Of a DNA stretch of 36,698 nucleotides, positions 17,911 to 25,260 are shown one piece after another. The notes below the pieces were generated by a model, which was not told the origin of the DNA, searched no databases, and worked only from the letters and a program-made list of their open reading frames with translations. Every line of letters begins with the position of its first letter. The stretch's first letter is position 1. The stretch lies in contig JBGSOG010000094.1 of the NCBI GenBank assembly GCA_041739225.1, positions 1 to 36,698 on the forward strand, read 5' to 3'. Source of the DNA: BOKV01 sp041739225. GTDB lineage: Bacteria; Pseudomonadota; Alphaproteobacteria; Rhizobiales; Rhizobiaceae. The position numbers and the translations under genes were made by a program.

Positions 17911-17946
17911 AAAAACGGGCGATGAGTCAAATTGACTCACCGCCCG
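17911..17946 (-). terminator. Rho-independent terminator of the LtrA-family gene
   Basis: On the minus strand the arms CGGGCG and TGAGTCAA pair with their complements around a tiny centre, with one A/C mismatch, and five Ts follow (17915-17911). The hairpin lies 28 bases after the stop of the LtrA-family gene and separates it from the mraZ promoter. Both arms contain a GANTC (CcrM) site. Confidence 0.75.
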
Positions 17947-17973
17947 CAAAATCCTGAAATGTGCTATTTTTTG

Positions 17974-19149
17974 TCAGTGCGAAGCCGGTTTCCTGTCGGA
18001 CAGCGATTGCAGTTCCCACACTGCCGTAACGCAAAGTGCAACCGCAACCGCGATGCCCAGTTGGTAGGGCTCCATGAAGCTGTGCGCCAATGCCAGCATG
18101 GCCATCAACCCGAGCCCAACCAAATGGGAAAGCGGCGCACGGCCCCAGACCATTCCCTTGAACCAGAGATTGCCGATCAGGTAGAGCGTCGGCCCGCCGA
18201 TAATGGCGCTGGCCTCGGCCAGGCCACTGTGCCCGGAAGGGTGGGCCAGCATGAACTCTGCCCCCACCGCTGCAAGGATGATCCCTGCGACGATCGGGAT
18301 GTGGGCATAAGTGAATACTGCCCTGCCGATGCGACCGGGGTCTTCGCTTTGCTCGATCATGTGCGTCGCTTTTTCATGGCCGAAGTGAAAATAAATCCAC
18401 CACAACACACACGTCGTCACGAATGCCGCCAGAAATGCCAAAGTCAGCGCGGTGGAAGGTTCGGCCTTTGCAAAGGTGTTGCCGCTGACGATGATCGACT
18501 CACCAAGGCAGATGATGATGAAAAGTGCGCAGCGTTCGGCCATGTGCGCACCGGAAATGTTCCAGCTTGCTGTGCTGGATGGCCCCAGTACCGGCACGCG
18601 AAACGCTGCCGCCGGGCCCGCATACTCGATCCCCAGCGCCACCAGCCAAAGCCAAAGCCTTGTGTCGTGGTCTGCCAGGCCACCCGCAATCCAAAATGCC
18701 CCTGCAGCCGCCATCCAGATCGCGATACGCACGAAATTGACCGAATTGATTTGACTGACCTGATGAAACGACCATGCCGAAAACAATGACCGCCCAACCT
18801 GCATCGCAGCAAAGACGGCGCCAAACAGCAGTCCCTGGTCTTTCCATGCATTGGGAATGGCTATCGAAAGCAGCATGCCGCCGAGCATCATGGCAAACAG
18901 CAGGAAGCGGACGGCTGTTTTTGCCGGGTCAAGCCAGTTCATTGCCCAGGTGGTAAACATCCACAGCCACCACATGGCAAGGATGAGTACCAGCCCTTCA
19001 AAGACACCCATCGGCGTGTAGTGGGCAGCAATCAGGTGCGAAAGCTGGGTAATCGAAAACACAAAGACGAGATCGAAAAACAGTTCGGCATAGCTGACCT
19101 TGGTGTCGTGCACCCCGCCGCGTTTTCGCAAAAGCATGCCTTCGGCCAT
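17974..19149 (-). CDS. LtrA family (low temperature requirement A) membrane protein
   Basis: The 391-residue protein is strongly hydrophobic with around ten to twelve membrane segments. It begins with the LtrA-family signature VSYAELFFDLVFVFSITQLSHL and contains FTTWAMNWLDP, RCALFIIICLGESIIVSG, and YFHFGHEKATHMIEQSEDPGRIGR, all typical of this family. The name comes from a Listeria mutant; the biochemical role is unknown. The ATG at 19149 has AAGGGG 6 bases upstream; the open frame upstream runs into rnpB and is not used. The gene sits between rnpB and mraZ and ends in its own terminator. No clear promoter separates it from rnpB, so read-through from rnpB is possible. Confidence 0.9.
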   Translation of the reverse strand: MAEGMLLRKRGGVHDTKVSYAELFFDLVFVFSITQLSHLIAAHYTPMGVFEGLVLILAMWWLWMFTTWAMNWLDPAKTAVRFLLFAMMLGGMLLSIAIPNAWKDQGLLFGAVFAAMQVGRSLFSAWSFHQVSQINSVNFVRIAIWMAAAGAFWIAGGLADHDTRLWLWLVALGIEYAGPAAAFRVPVLGPSSTASWNISGAHMAERCALFIIICLGESIIVSGNTFAKAEPSTALTLAFLAAFVTTCVLWWIYFHFGHEKATHMIEQSEDPGRIGRAVFTYAHIPIVAGIILAAVGAEFMLAHPSGHSGLAEASAIIGGPTLYLIGNLWFKGMVWGRAPLSHLVGLGLMAMLALAHSFMEPYQLGIAVAVALCVTAVWELQSLSDRKPASH

Positions 19150-19222
19150 GATTGTCCCCTTGCTCGCCACCGATGCGACAAGAGCTAATGCACAAGGCCA
19201 AACCTTGCAACGGGTTGAAACT

Positions 19223-19634
19223 GCCAGCCGGCCTGTAAGCCGGGTTCTGTATGGCCTGCGGTTGCCCGCAGACGCGGCGGCCATTCCTCTGGGACATCCG
19301 TTGCCGGATGCCTCGGCGCGACCCACCCGGACAACTGGCCCGGAAACCGGCCTGGCAGGGTTGCCCCTGCCGCGTTGTCCCTATTCGGTCTTGCTCCCGA
19401 TGGGGTTTGCCGTGCCGTCGCCGTTGCCGGCACACGCGGTGGGCTCTTACCCCGCCGTTTCACCCTGGCCGCGGCAAGCCGCGGTGGTTTCTTTTCTGTG
19501 GCACTTTCCCTCGGGTTGCGCGGTTACCCGCTTCCCCGGCCGGAAGTTATCCGGCATCGTTGTTCCATGGAGCCCGGACTTTCCTCCAACGCGGCCTTTC
19601 GGCGGATGCGTCAGCGGCTGCCCGGCCGACTGGC
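19223..19634 (-). ncRNA. rnpB: RNase P RNA (bacterial class A)
   Basis: This is the catalytic RNA of RNase P, which matures tRNA 5' ends. Read on the minus strand, an 11-pair P1 helix joins GCCAGTCGGCC at the 5' end (19634) to GGCCGGCTGGC at the 3' end (19223). The universally conserved GAGGAAAGTCCGGGCTCC follows shortly after the start. The central GGCAAACCCCATC, GGAGCAAGACC and AATAGGGA block and the 3' ACAGAACCCGGCTTA are all present. The length, about 412 bases, fits alphaproteobacteria, and a position near mraZ is seen in rhizobia. Ends are set by P1 pairing and may be off by a few bases. Confidence 0.96.
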
Positions 19635-19640
19635 ATGGCG

Positions 19641-19670
19641 CACATAGGCACTGGCAAGGGGGGCAGTCAA
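19641..19670 (-). promoter_or_regulatory. Likely rnpB promoter
   Basis: TTGACT at 19670-19665 and TATGTG at 19646-19641 are separated by 18 bases. They place the start of transcription about 7 bases downstream, at the predicted 5' end of rnpB (19634). The fit between promoter spacing and the P1 helix supports both calls. Confidence 0.65.
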
Positions 19671-19706
19671 GGAAGGACGCCTTTACCGGACAAATCAGGT
19701 CTTCCT

Positions 19707-20801
19707 TCAAATACTGACGATGACATCCTTTACCGGTCGGCGCAGCGATTTTGGCATGGCCGGTGCATAGCCATAGCGAATGACCAGGTCAGGCCTCCGC
19801 CCATCGGTTCCAAGCCATTTTGCAAAATCCGACCGCACCAGTCCAACTTCGACCGGCTGGTTGATGAAAGCGTGACGAATACCCATTGAAGTCGCCTTCA
19901 AGGCAAATCGCTGATAGCTGCGCCCGGCCCGCACCCAGTGCTCCTTGTCATCCTTGTCTGTGACAAAAACAGCCAGCCCCGAACTTGAACGGATCTGTTT
20001 GGCATATTTGTCATTCTCGCTTTCCGGCTTGAACACCAGATCGAACACAGTGTTGCCCAGCCATTGCGGCATCGTCGGGTTTCCCGAGCAGGCGGCATAG
20101 AGCCCGTCGCCGGTTTCGACCGCACTTGCTGCACTGAACCGAAGCCACGATTTGAGTTCGGCCCTGAAAGCGGCATCTCCCACCTGCATGGTGTTGGCGG
20201 CCATCACCAACTCCAGCGCTTGTTCCATCCGGCTTTTTTCAGGAATTAGGATTACCTCGCATCCCTGCACTTTTGCCGATTTCACCAAGGTTTCCATGTC
20301 AGCGGCGCTGACCGCCCGACCATCATACTCGCTTCGTGTCGACTGGCGATCCACTATCGCATTGAACAACGGATCGCGAGTTGCTTTGCCGGCCATGTCA
20401 ATTTCGACCCGCCCGTCGCCCGCTGGATCGAAGGCAAGCGCTGCGCCTTTTCCCGCCGCATTGGCGGCCAGCATCAAATTCTCGGCGGCGCATCCCATGC
20501 TTGCAAACATGTGGTGACCATCGGGATCAACAACCGGCGTGGCACGCTTCAAGTCCGGCGCTATCGTGACCAGGCCTGAATGGTTTGAAAACAGCCAGGG
20601 CTGGGTGTTGTGGCTGTTTGCAGCGAGCGTGGCGTAGTGAACCAGGTACTCAATGTCCGCATCGGCCACGGGCGCAATATCGGCCCAGATGGATCGAACT
20701 GCATTTTCACGAGCCGTTTCGCTTCCCGCAAGCCAATAGACTGCACCGCTTGTTGCAATCGCACCAGCCCCGAACAACAAGGCATTTCTTCGCGTGATCA
20801 T
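19707..20801 (-). CDS. Acg-type nitroreductase-family protein with Tat signal
   Basis: The 364-residue protein begins TRRNALLFGAGAIATSGAVYWLAG, a twin-arginine export signal, so it is probably periplasmic or membrane-anchored. It continues with LAANSHNTQPW, the FMN-binding signature of the Acg branch of the nitroreductase family, then DRQSTRSEYDGR and a second half with HWVRAGRSYQRFALKATSMGI and INQPVE, also typical. The M. tuberculosis Acg protein binds and sequesters FMN rather than reducing nitro compounds, so a redox role should not be assumed. The start at 20801 is chosen because it opens the Tat signal; the open frame upstream to 20981 is not conserved in character. The ribosome site (GAGAG, about 10 bases away) is weak. 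It is divergent from a second Tat-exported protein. Confidence 0.82.
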   Translation of the reverse strand: MITRRNALLFGAGAIATSGAVYWLAGSETARENAVRSIWADIAPVADADIEYLVHYATLAANSHNTQPWLFSNHSGLVTIAPDLKRATPVVDPDGHHMFASMGCAAENLMLAANAAGKGAALAFDPAGDGRVEIDMAGKATRDPLFNAIVDRQSTRSEYDGRAVSAADMETLVKSAKVQGCEVILIPEKSRMEQALELVMAANTMQVGDAAFRAELKSWLRFSAASAVETGDGLYAACSGNPTMPQWLGNTVFDLVFKPESENDKYAKQIRSSSGLAVFVTDKDDKEHWVRAGRSYQRFALKATSMGIRHAFINQPVEVGLVRSDFAKWLGTDGRRPDLVIRYGYAPAMPKSLRRPVKDVIVSI

Positions 20802-20973
20802 GATTAAGGTTCTCTCAGGAAATGTTCCCGCACCTTGAACCGTCAGACCGGATTTTTTCCTGATCCAGGTCACAAATACAGGGCTAATTCTGAAAATCGT
20901 GGTTGGTGAAAGGCTCCCGGTGGGCTTTTGCCCCGAGCCATTCCCCTCATTTCCGTCGCATTCGCACCTATGG

Positions 20974-20988
20974 TTAACCAATGGTTAG
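20974..20988 (+). promoter_or_regulatory. Near-consensus CtrA box upstream of the hydrolase
   Basis: TTAA, seven bases, then TTAG: one base off the CtrA consensus TTAA-N7-TTAA. It lies about 52 bases before the hydrolase ATG, in the divergent region with the nitroreductase-like gene. CtrA is the cell-cycle response regulator of alphaproteobacteria. Regulation by CtrA is inference from the motif only. Confidence 0.4.
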
Positions 20989-21039
20989 CCGGTTCGCGCT
21001 ATTGCTGGTTTCGAACGATTTTTTAGGGGAGTCCCCGCC

Positions 21040-21846
21040 ATGCAAAGACGAGAATTCCTGTCTATCGCCCTTGCCGGGCTTGCCGCTTCAATTTTGCCTG
21101 CCTTTGCCGCCAGTGCGCGCACTGTTTCCTATGGTTCGGGCAAGCTGGACCTTTACCCGGTCAAGGCCCAAGGCGCGCCAATCGTGATGTATGTGCACGG
21201 CGGCGCATGGAAGGCCGGATCGAAAAGTTCCGTGGGATCGCAACCTGACTATTTCAACGCCCTTGGCTATTGCTACATTTCAGTCGGCTATTCGCTTGGC
21301 GGAAATGTTGGCCAGCAGGCACGCCAGATCGGTGAGGCTGTAGCCTGGGTTTCAGCCAATGCCGCCAGCTTTGGTGGCGACCCCTCGCGCATAGCCTTGA
21401 TGGGTCACTCTGCCGGATGCCAGCTCGCCAGCCTTGCGGTGTTGAGCGGCCTTGCGCAAAACGTGCGGGCGCTCGTCGCAAATGACACGGCCGCATACGA
21501 TGTTGCGTATCTGGCCGAAATCAACAATGGCCGTCTGCCACTACTGTACGCTCCCGCGTTTCGCGACCGTTCGCGCTGGACCGAATGGTCACCCATCACC
21601 CACGCTGCTGGCGGCAACGGCATTCCGGTACTGGTCGCCTGGTCGGGGGGCCGTGATCGGGACCGCATCTCACAACGCTTTGCAGCTGCTCTGGAATCGG
21701 GCGGACACCCTGTCACCCGTTTTGCCGGCACAAACTACAACCATATTTCTATTAGCAAGGCGGTCGGTCGCAAAGGCGACGGCTTGACGCGCGCCATTAC
21801 CGCATTTCTGGAGCAAACACTTGCGCCCTTGGTGGTTGCCCAATAA
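21040..21846 (+). CDS. Secreted alpha/beta hydrolase (esterase-like) with Tat signal
   Basis: The 268-residue protein starts QRREFLSIALAGLAASILP, a Tat-type signal ending near ASA, so it acts outside the cytoplasm. It has the oxyanion-hole motif HGGAWKAG near 53-60, the nucleophile elbow GHSAGC with Ser124, an acidic residue at Asp206 or Asp208, and His235 in NYNHISI: a full catalytic triad of the HSL/kynurenine-formamidase-like alpha/beta hydrolase group. The substrate is unknown. AGGGGAG lies about 8 bases before the ATG. It is followed by a hairpin terminator shared with the convergent lytic transglycosylase gene. A near-CtrA box lies upstream. Confidence 0.85.
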   Translation: MQRREFLSIALAGLAASILPAFAASARTVSYGSGKLDLYPVKAQGAPIVMYVHGGAWKAGSKSSVGSQPDYFNALGYCYISVGYSLGGNVGQQARQIGEAVAWVSANAASFGGDPSRIALMGHSAGCQLASLAVLSGLAQNVRALVANDTAAYDVAYLAEINNGRLPLLYAPAFRDRSRWTEWSPITHAAGGNGIPVLVAWSGGRDRDRISQRFAAALESGGHPVTRFAGTNYNHISISKAVGRKGDGLTRAITAFLEQTLAPLVVAQ

Positions 21847-21848
21847 AA

Positions 21849-21877
21849 AACGGCCCCGCCTCGTTGGCAGGGCCGTT
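21849..21877. terminator. Bidirectional hairpin terminator
   Basis: AACGGCCC and GCC pair with GGC and GGGCCGTT with one mismatch around a 5-base loop. On the minus strand six Ts follow, making it a good terminator for the lytic transglycosylase gene. On the plus strand GATTTT follows, weaker, for the hydrolase. Confidence 0.8.
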
Positions 21878-21902
21878 GATTTTGACCAAACTCCTGAGTA
21901 AC

Positions 21903-22508
21903 TCAGGCCCGCCGCATCTGGGCTTTCACCTTGCCGCAATAAGCTGAACTGACCTTGTTCATTCGCTTGGCGCCATGCCCGGCATTGTATTTCAAAATGG
22001 TGCCGCAGGTTTCACCGCCACCCAACTGGTGTGCCTTGCCAAGGTATTTCATGCCCCAGCGCAAATTGGTCGCCGGGTCATACAATGCGCTGGCCGAGCC
22101 GCGAAAGCCGAGGCCGCGGGCGGTCGCCGGCTTGATTTGCATCAGGCCGATCTCGCCAGCACTTCCACGCGCACCCGCACGGTAGTTGCTCTCGATGCGG
22201 ATAACCGCATGCGCCAACGCCAGGGGAACGCCCTCTGCCGCTGCATATTTGGCAATCAGCCCGTCATGTGCACTTCGTGCAGCAGCTTTGCCGGTTTTGC
22301 CTTTTGACGCCTGGGCATTGTCCTGCACTTGGGCCGGGTTTGCCGGACGCACCAGTGAGACATTCTTGAAAAAAGCCTGTGCCTTTGCCCTTGCTTCCAG
22401 CTGGACCGTGTCAGCGCGAACCGGCGCGGCCTGCGCCGCACCGGAAATTGCAAGTCCAAAGACAATGAGGCTTACCGCGGCAATGGCCGCGTTGCGTATG
22501 TTCATCAT
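21903..22508 (-). CDS. Lytic transglycosylase, SLT domain
   Basis: The 201-residue protein has a Sec signal peptide (IAAVSLIVFGLAISGAAQA, cleavage near 27) and acts in the periplasm, cutting the MurNAc-GlcNAc bond of peptidoglycan to leave 1,6-anhydro ends. The SLT domain begins near 80. The catalytic glutamate is Glu106 in VIRIESNYR, followed by GSAGEIGLMQIKPATARGLGF and the LKYNAGHGAKR motif. The domain is short, without substrate-binding modules. The linker 50-80 is rich in alanine, lysine and glutamine. AAGGAA lies 8 bases before the ATG. The leader upstream is unusually structured. Its neighbours (amidase, J-domain protein, dcw genes) fit a role in wall turnover. Confidence 0.9.
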   Translation of the reverse strand: MMNIRNAAIAAVSLIVFGLAISGAAQAAPVRADTVQLEARAKAQAFFKNVSLVRPANPAQVQDNAQASKGKTGKAAARSAHDGLIAKYAAAEGVPLALAHAVIRIESNYRAGARGSAGEIGLMQIKPATARGLGFRGSASALYDPATNLRWGMKYLGKAHQLGGGETCGTILKYNAGHGAKRMNKVSSAYCGKVKAQMRRA

Positions 22509-22536
22509 GTAGGTATTTTCCTTCTTTTCTGCAGCG

Positions 22537-22645
22537 GCCGGAACGGCACGGGAAAAGCGGATTGCTTCCCGTTTCTTCCGGCAGCAGGTCTTTTGCCTGC
22601 CCTACGCCCCCAGCCGGAAATGAACCATTTGGTTCGCCTTCCGGC
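22537..22645 (-). other. Two tandem nested hairpins in the lytic transglycosylase leader
   Basis: Two hairpins share identical outer arms GCCGGAA/TTCCGGC: one at 22537-22582 with inner arms ACGGGAA/TTCCCGT, the other at 22613-22645 with inner arms GAACC/GGTTC. A short hairpin GCAGG/CCTGC lies between. They end about 30 bases before the transglycosylase start, so they probably lie in its 5' untranslated RNA. I cannot match them to a known riboswitch class. They could also be a repeated extragenic palindrome. Confidence 0.5.
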
Positions 22646-22677
22646 ACTTGCGCAATGAAGCCGCCGCGCTTCACTTG

Positions 22678-22702
22678 AAAAAACCGAATCCTTGTGGCTC
22701 GG
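22678..22702 (-). terminator. Possible weak terminator after the amidase gene
   Basis: On the minus strand CCGAG can pair with TTCGG around a 9-base loop, followed by six Ts. The stem has only five pairs, one of them a wobble, so the call is weak. If real it would separate amidase transcription from the transglycosylase leader. Confidence 0.3.
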
Positions 22703-22783
22703 CAGTCTGGAGATCGCAGGATCAAACGGCGAGAATGTGGCCGTGGATTCAACTGCTGTTACACATTGTTGCAGTGCAGCAAT

Positions 22784-23536
22784 TCAGCAATGAATGTCTT
22801 GCTGCAAAAGTTTCGCCAATGTCCGCAATGTCGAAGGGTCGGCAACGCCATCAATTTTGGACGGTCGGTAGTGGCGCTGGAATGCGGTTACCACCGCTTG
22901 CGTTAGACTGTCGTATTCGCCTGATACATCAATGCCATATCCCAGCCTTGCGAGGTCGCTTTGCAATCCGGCAATTGCATCACCTTGCTCACCCGGCATC
23001 AGCGATCTGCCCTTCACCGCCTTCGACGGCACAACGAACCGGCCAATGGCATGCCGCGCCAGTCGGCCCCATGGAAACTTTTCTCCCGGGTCCTGTTTGC
23101 GAAGCGGCGCAATATCCGAATGTGCAACAACGTCACGGGGCGCAATGGAATTTCGCCAGACAATATCTGCACACAGTGCCACCACGGAGCGCATCTGCTT
23201 TTCAGCAAAGCCGACATAGCCAAATTCATGTCCCGGATTTGCGATCTCGATGCCGATGGAGCGCGAATTCAGATCGCTCATTCCCCGCCAGCTGGAGACA
23301 CCTGCGTGCCAGGCACGTTTGGACTCGGGAACCGATTGCACAACCCGCCCGTCAGAGAAAACGAAATAATGGCATGAAACACGGCTCTCTTCCCGGCAAA
23401 GCCAGTCAAGCGCTCCTTGCTCGGACTGCATGCCGGTGTAATGAATGACGAGGAGTTCAATAGCCGCTCCCTGCGCCCGCCCGTCGAAGTTGACGGCTTT
23501 GCGCCAAGTGCAGGGAATATTTGTATCGGGCTTCAA
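22784..23536 (-). CDS. N-acetylmuramoyl-L-alanine amidase, AmpD type with peptidoglycan-binding domain
   Basis: This zinc amidase (Amidase_2) cuts the bond between MurNAc and L-alanine. The 250-residue protein has the first zinc histidine in LLVIHYTGM (His32), CHYFVFSDGRVVQSVPE, AWHAGVSSWRG, SIGIEIANPG, and the late ligands in VVAHSDIAPLRKQDPGEKFPW. A peptidoglycan-binding domain 1 follows (about 180-245, LQSDLARLGYGIDVSGEYD...AFQRHYRP). I see no signal peptide, so it may be a cytoplasmic recycling enzyme, as with AmpD. The best start is a TTG at 23536 that overlaps the stop of the J-domain gene (TTGA) with AAGGA 9 bases upstream; no ATG is available before the conserved core. The two genes are probably translationally coupled. 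Confidence 0.9.
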   Translation of the reverse strand: MKPDTNIPCTWRKAVNFDGRAQGAAIELLVIHYTGMQSEQGALDWLCREESRVSCHYFVFSDGRVVQSVPESKRAWHAGVSSWRGMSDLNSRSIGIEIANPGHEFGYVGFAEKQMRSVVALCADIVWRNSIAPRDVVAHSDIAPLRKQDPGEKFPWGRLARHAIGRFVVPSKAVKGRSLMPGEQGDAIAGLQSDLARLGYGIDVSGEYDSLTQAVVTAFQRHYRPSKIDGVADPSTLRTLAKLLQQDIHC

Positions 23537-24243
23537 ATCCCCCGTTCCTTGCGGATGGCGTCCCACGCCACATTGATGCTGGCGAGCCTGGCATTGGCCA
23601 GCACGGCAAATTCCGGCGGCACCCCGCGGGCAACCAACCCGTCCGGGTGGTGTTCCTTTGCCAGCTTGCGAAACTGCGCTTTCAGTTGTTCGTTCGTCCA
23701 CTCAGGCGTTGCTTCCAGCAACAAATACGGGTCGCCGTCTTCGGGGTGGAGGTGGCGCAATTGCAGGCGCTCGTATTCGACAGCACCGATACCGAAAACA
23801 CCAGCCACCCGATCCAGAAACTCCATCTCTTTCTCGTGCACCATCCCGTCTGCTTTTGCGATGTGGAACAGGCCATCCATCACATCGCCCAGAACTTCGG
23901 TATCACCTGGAAACATGTCGCGCATGCGCCGTGCATACGCGCCGAAGCCCGCGACATCCTGCTTTGCCAGGTTGTAAAGCCGGGAAACGTCCTGCGCGTC
24001 TTCGGCCGGTATCGCAAAAATCTCCTGGAACGCGGCGACTTCGACATGGGTTACAATGCCGTCGGCTTTGGCCATCTTGGCTGAAAGGGCAATGATTGCG
24101 ATTGAAAAGGCGACTTGCCGACGGGTCTGCGGATCGCCTTCAAACGTGGTGCGAATAGCCTCAATCAGCGAAGAAAACGCTTCGCTGGCGGCACCTGATA
24201 TGGCTTCGGAGATTCGCACCCAGACTGACATGGAGCCAGTCAT
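23533..24243 (-). CDS. TerB-like / J-domain co-chaperone (DjlA-like)
   Basis: The protein (about 236 residues) has a helical TerB-like domain (about 40-150, SAKMAKADGIVTHVEVAAFQ and GLFHIAKADGMVHEKEMEFL, a duplicated metal-binding-type motif) and a C-terminal J domain with the HPD motif in LAKEHHPDGLVARG. This is the DjlA-like arrangement found near amidase and rnpB in rhizobia. The J domain should stimulate a DnaK ATPase; the client is unknown. There is no obvious membrane anchor. Two starts are possible: ATG at 24243 with AAGGAAA about 10 bases upstream, or ATG at 24231, the usual MSVW-type start, without a ribosome site. It overlaps the downstream amidase by four bases. Confidence 0.87.
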   Translation of the reverse strand: MTGSMSVWVRISEAISGAASEAFSSLIEAIRTTFEGDPQTRRQVAFSIAIIALSAKMAKADGIVTHVEVAAFQEIFAIPAEDAQDVSRLYNLAKQDVAGFGAYARRMRDMFPGDTEVLGDVMDGLFHIAKADGMVHEKEMEFLDRVAGVFGIGAVEYERLQLRHLHPEDGDPYLLLEATPEWTNEQLKAQFRKLAKEHHPDGLVARGVPPEFAVLANARLASINVAWDAIRKERGI

Positions 24244-24342
24244 AGCCAAGGTTTCCTTGGGGGAAAAGCCCGAAGCGTTGCAGCTTTCGGGACAACAGTC
24301 AGATTTAGGGTCAAGAACCATTGACCCCTGCAGGGCAGGTTT

Positions 24343-24456
24343 TCAGACTGCGATCACAAATTGCTCAGAAGTCGGCTCGTTTTCCTCGATGACAGACTCA
24401 AAGGCAGCGGAGGCAAAAAGCGCGACCTGGGCGAGAACGTAAAACAGCTTTTCCAT
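24343..24456 (-). CDS. Small 37-residue membrane peptide, unknown
   Basis: This short ORF starts with ATG at 24456 and has an excellent AAGGAG 7 bases upstream. The product MEKLFYVLAQVALFASAA... has one hydrophobic stretch (about 4-20) followed by an acidic tail (SVIEENEP...), like many single-pass small membrane proteins. It lies alone between the HupE-like gene and the J-domain gene, both on the same strand, with over 100 bases on each side. I do not recognise a family. The ribosome site and the coherent membrane-plus-acidic layout support a real gene, but no conservation can be tested here. Confidence 0.55.
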   Translation of the reverse strand: MEKLFYVLAQVALFASAAFESVIEENEPTSEQFVIAV

Positions 24457-24612
24457 CGGTATGCTCCTTGCAGCTGCAGCGACGATTGCCGCTGACTGCT
24501 GTTGTTTTGATGCCCCTTGATGACTGTCGAGAAAGGAGAAGTTTGGACGGCTTTGTGGCCGAATTCCGGCATTTGGGCCAAATCGCATCATTTGCAGAGA
24601 AAAGGCATGAAA

Positions 24613-25260
24613 TCAGGCGGCAATTCCGGATGCCATTCGAAACGCAAGGGCCAGATACATCATCGAAATGGCTGCGATCCATGCACCGGCAATGCGCAGC
24701 AAGATGCCACCCCAAAAACTCTCAACCCGGTTGAGCAGCAATCCGGGGAAAATGAAAAGCAGGGCAGCACTCGCAAGCGCCGCCGCCAGCGCGGCATAAA
24801 GGCCTTGTGGTGTTGCTTCTTCCGGCAAGATGGCGACCGAGTAAGCCCCCATCAGCAAAAAGATCAGCAACAGGCCCGACAGCAAGGCAATCCTGCGAAA
24901 TGCCATAACAGTGAGCCCGGCAACAAACGTAATGATCACTGGCAAATACCACCAGGCGCCAAGCTGCAGTACAGCGATGTGAACCCCCTTGAAAAGCAGC
25001 ACAGCCGAAAGCATCGCGAAAAATGCCCGCAAGAAGTTTTCAGCCCCCAATCTCCCGACCACGAGCACAGCTGCGACAAGGCACAGCAATTGTTCCATCA
25101 CCAGAAAAGGATGCAACATCAGCGCCGGAAAACCGGTGATCCCCGGTATCACCTCGTGCGCCAGCAATGGATGGGGCGCCAGCGTTGCAGCCCAAAAAAC
25201 AACTGCGAAAAGCAAAGCGGATGTGAAGCGGCCGATGTCAGGCAAGGAGATACCACGCAC
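24613..25260 (-). CDS. Integral membrane protein, HupE/UreJ-like (second copy)
   Basis: The protein (about 215 residues) has a signal-like start ending LAPHPLLAHEV, then six or so membrane segments. HEVIPGITGF, HPFLVMEQLL and the following GVHIAVLQ segment resemble HupE/UreJ proteins, in which histidines near membrane helices bind nickel or another metal, but the match is looser than in the neighbour. It overlaps the end of the upstream hupE-like gene. The start is uncertain: a GTG at 25260 or a TTG at 25245, both inside the neighbour, so translation is probably coupled. It could be a diverged partner subunit rather than a duplicate. Confidence 0.65.
   Translation of the reverse strand: MRGISLPDIGRFTSALLFAVVFWAATLAPHPLLAHEVIPGITGFPALMLHPFLVMEQLLCLVAAVLVVGRLGAENFLRAFFAMLSAVLLFKGVHIAVLQLGAWWYLPVIITFVAGLTVMAFRRIALLSGLLLIFLLMGAYSVAILPEEATPQGLYAALAAALASAALLFIFPGLLLNRVESFWGGILLRIAGAWIAAISMMYLALAFRMASGIAA

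Larger units (their letters stand above)
17666..17973. other. Non-coding region between mraZ and the LtrA-family gene
   Basis: This 308-base stretch holds no convincing gene. It carries the mraZ leader of about 150 bases, a likely mraZ promoter with MraZ boxes (17822-17865), and the terminator of the upstream LtrA-family gene (17911-17946). The leader between 17666 and 17815 shows no strong hairpin that I can see. Confidence 0.6.

Noticed and set aside
19100..19889. Long plus-strand frames of 205 and 212 codons
   Set aside because: They lie over rnpB, whose conserved sequence and P1 pairing explain the region; no protein family signal is seen.
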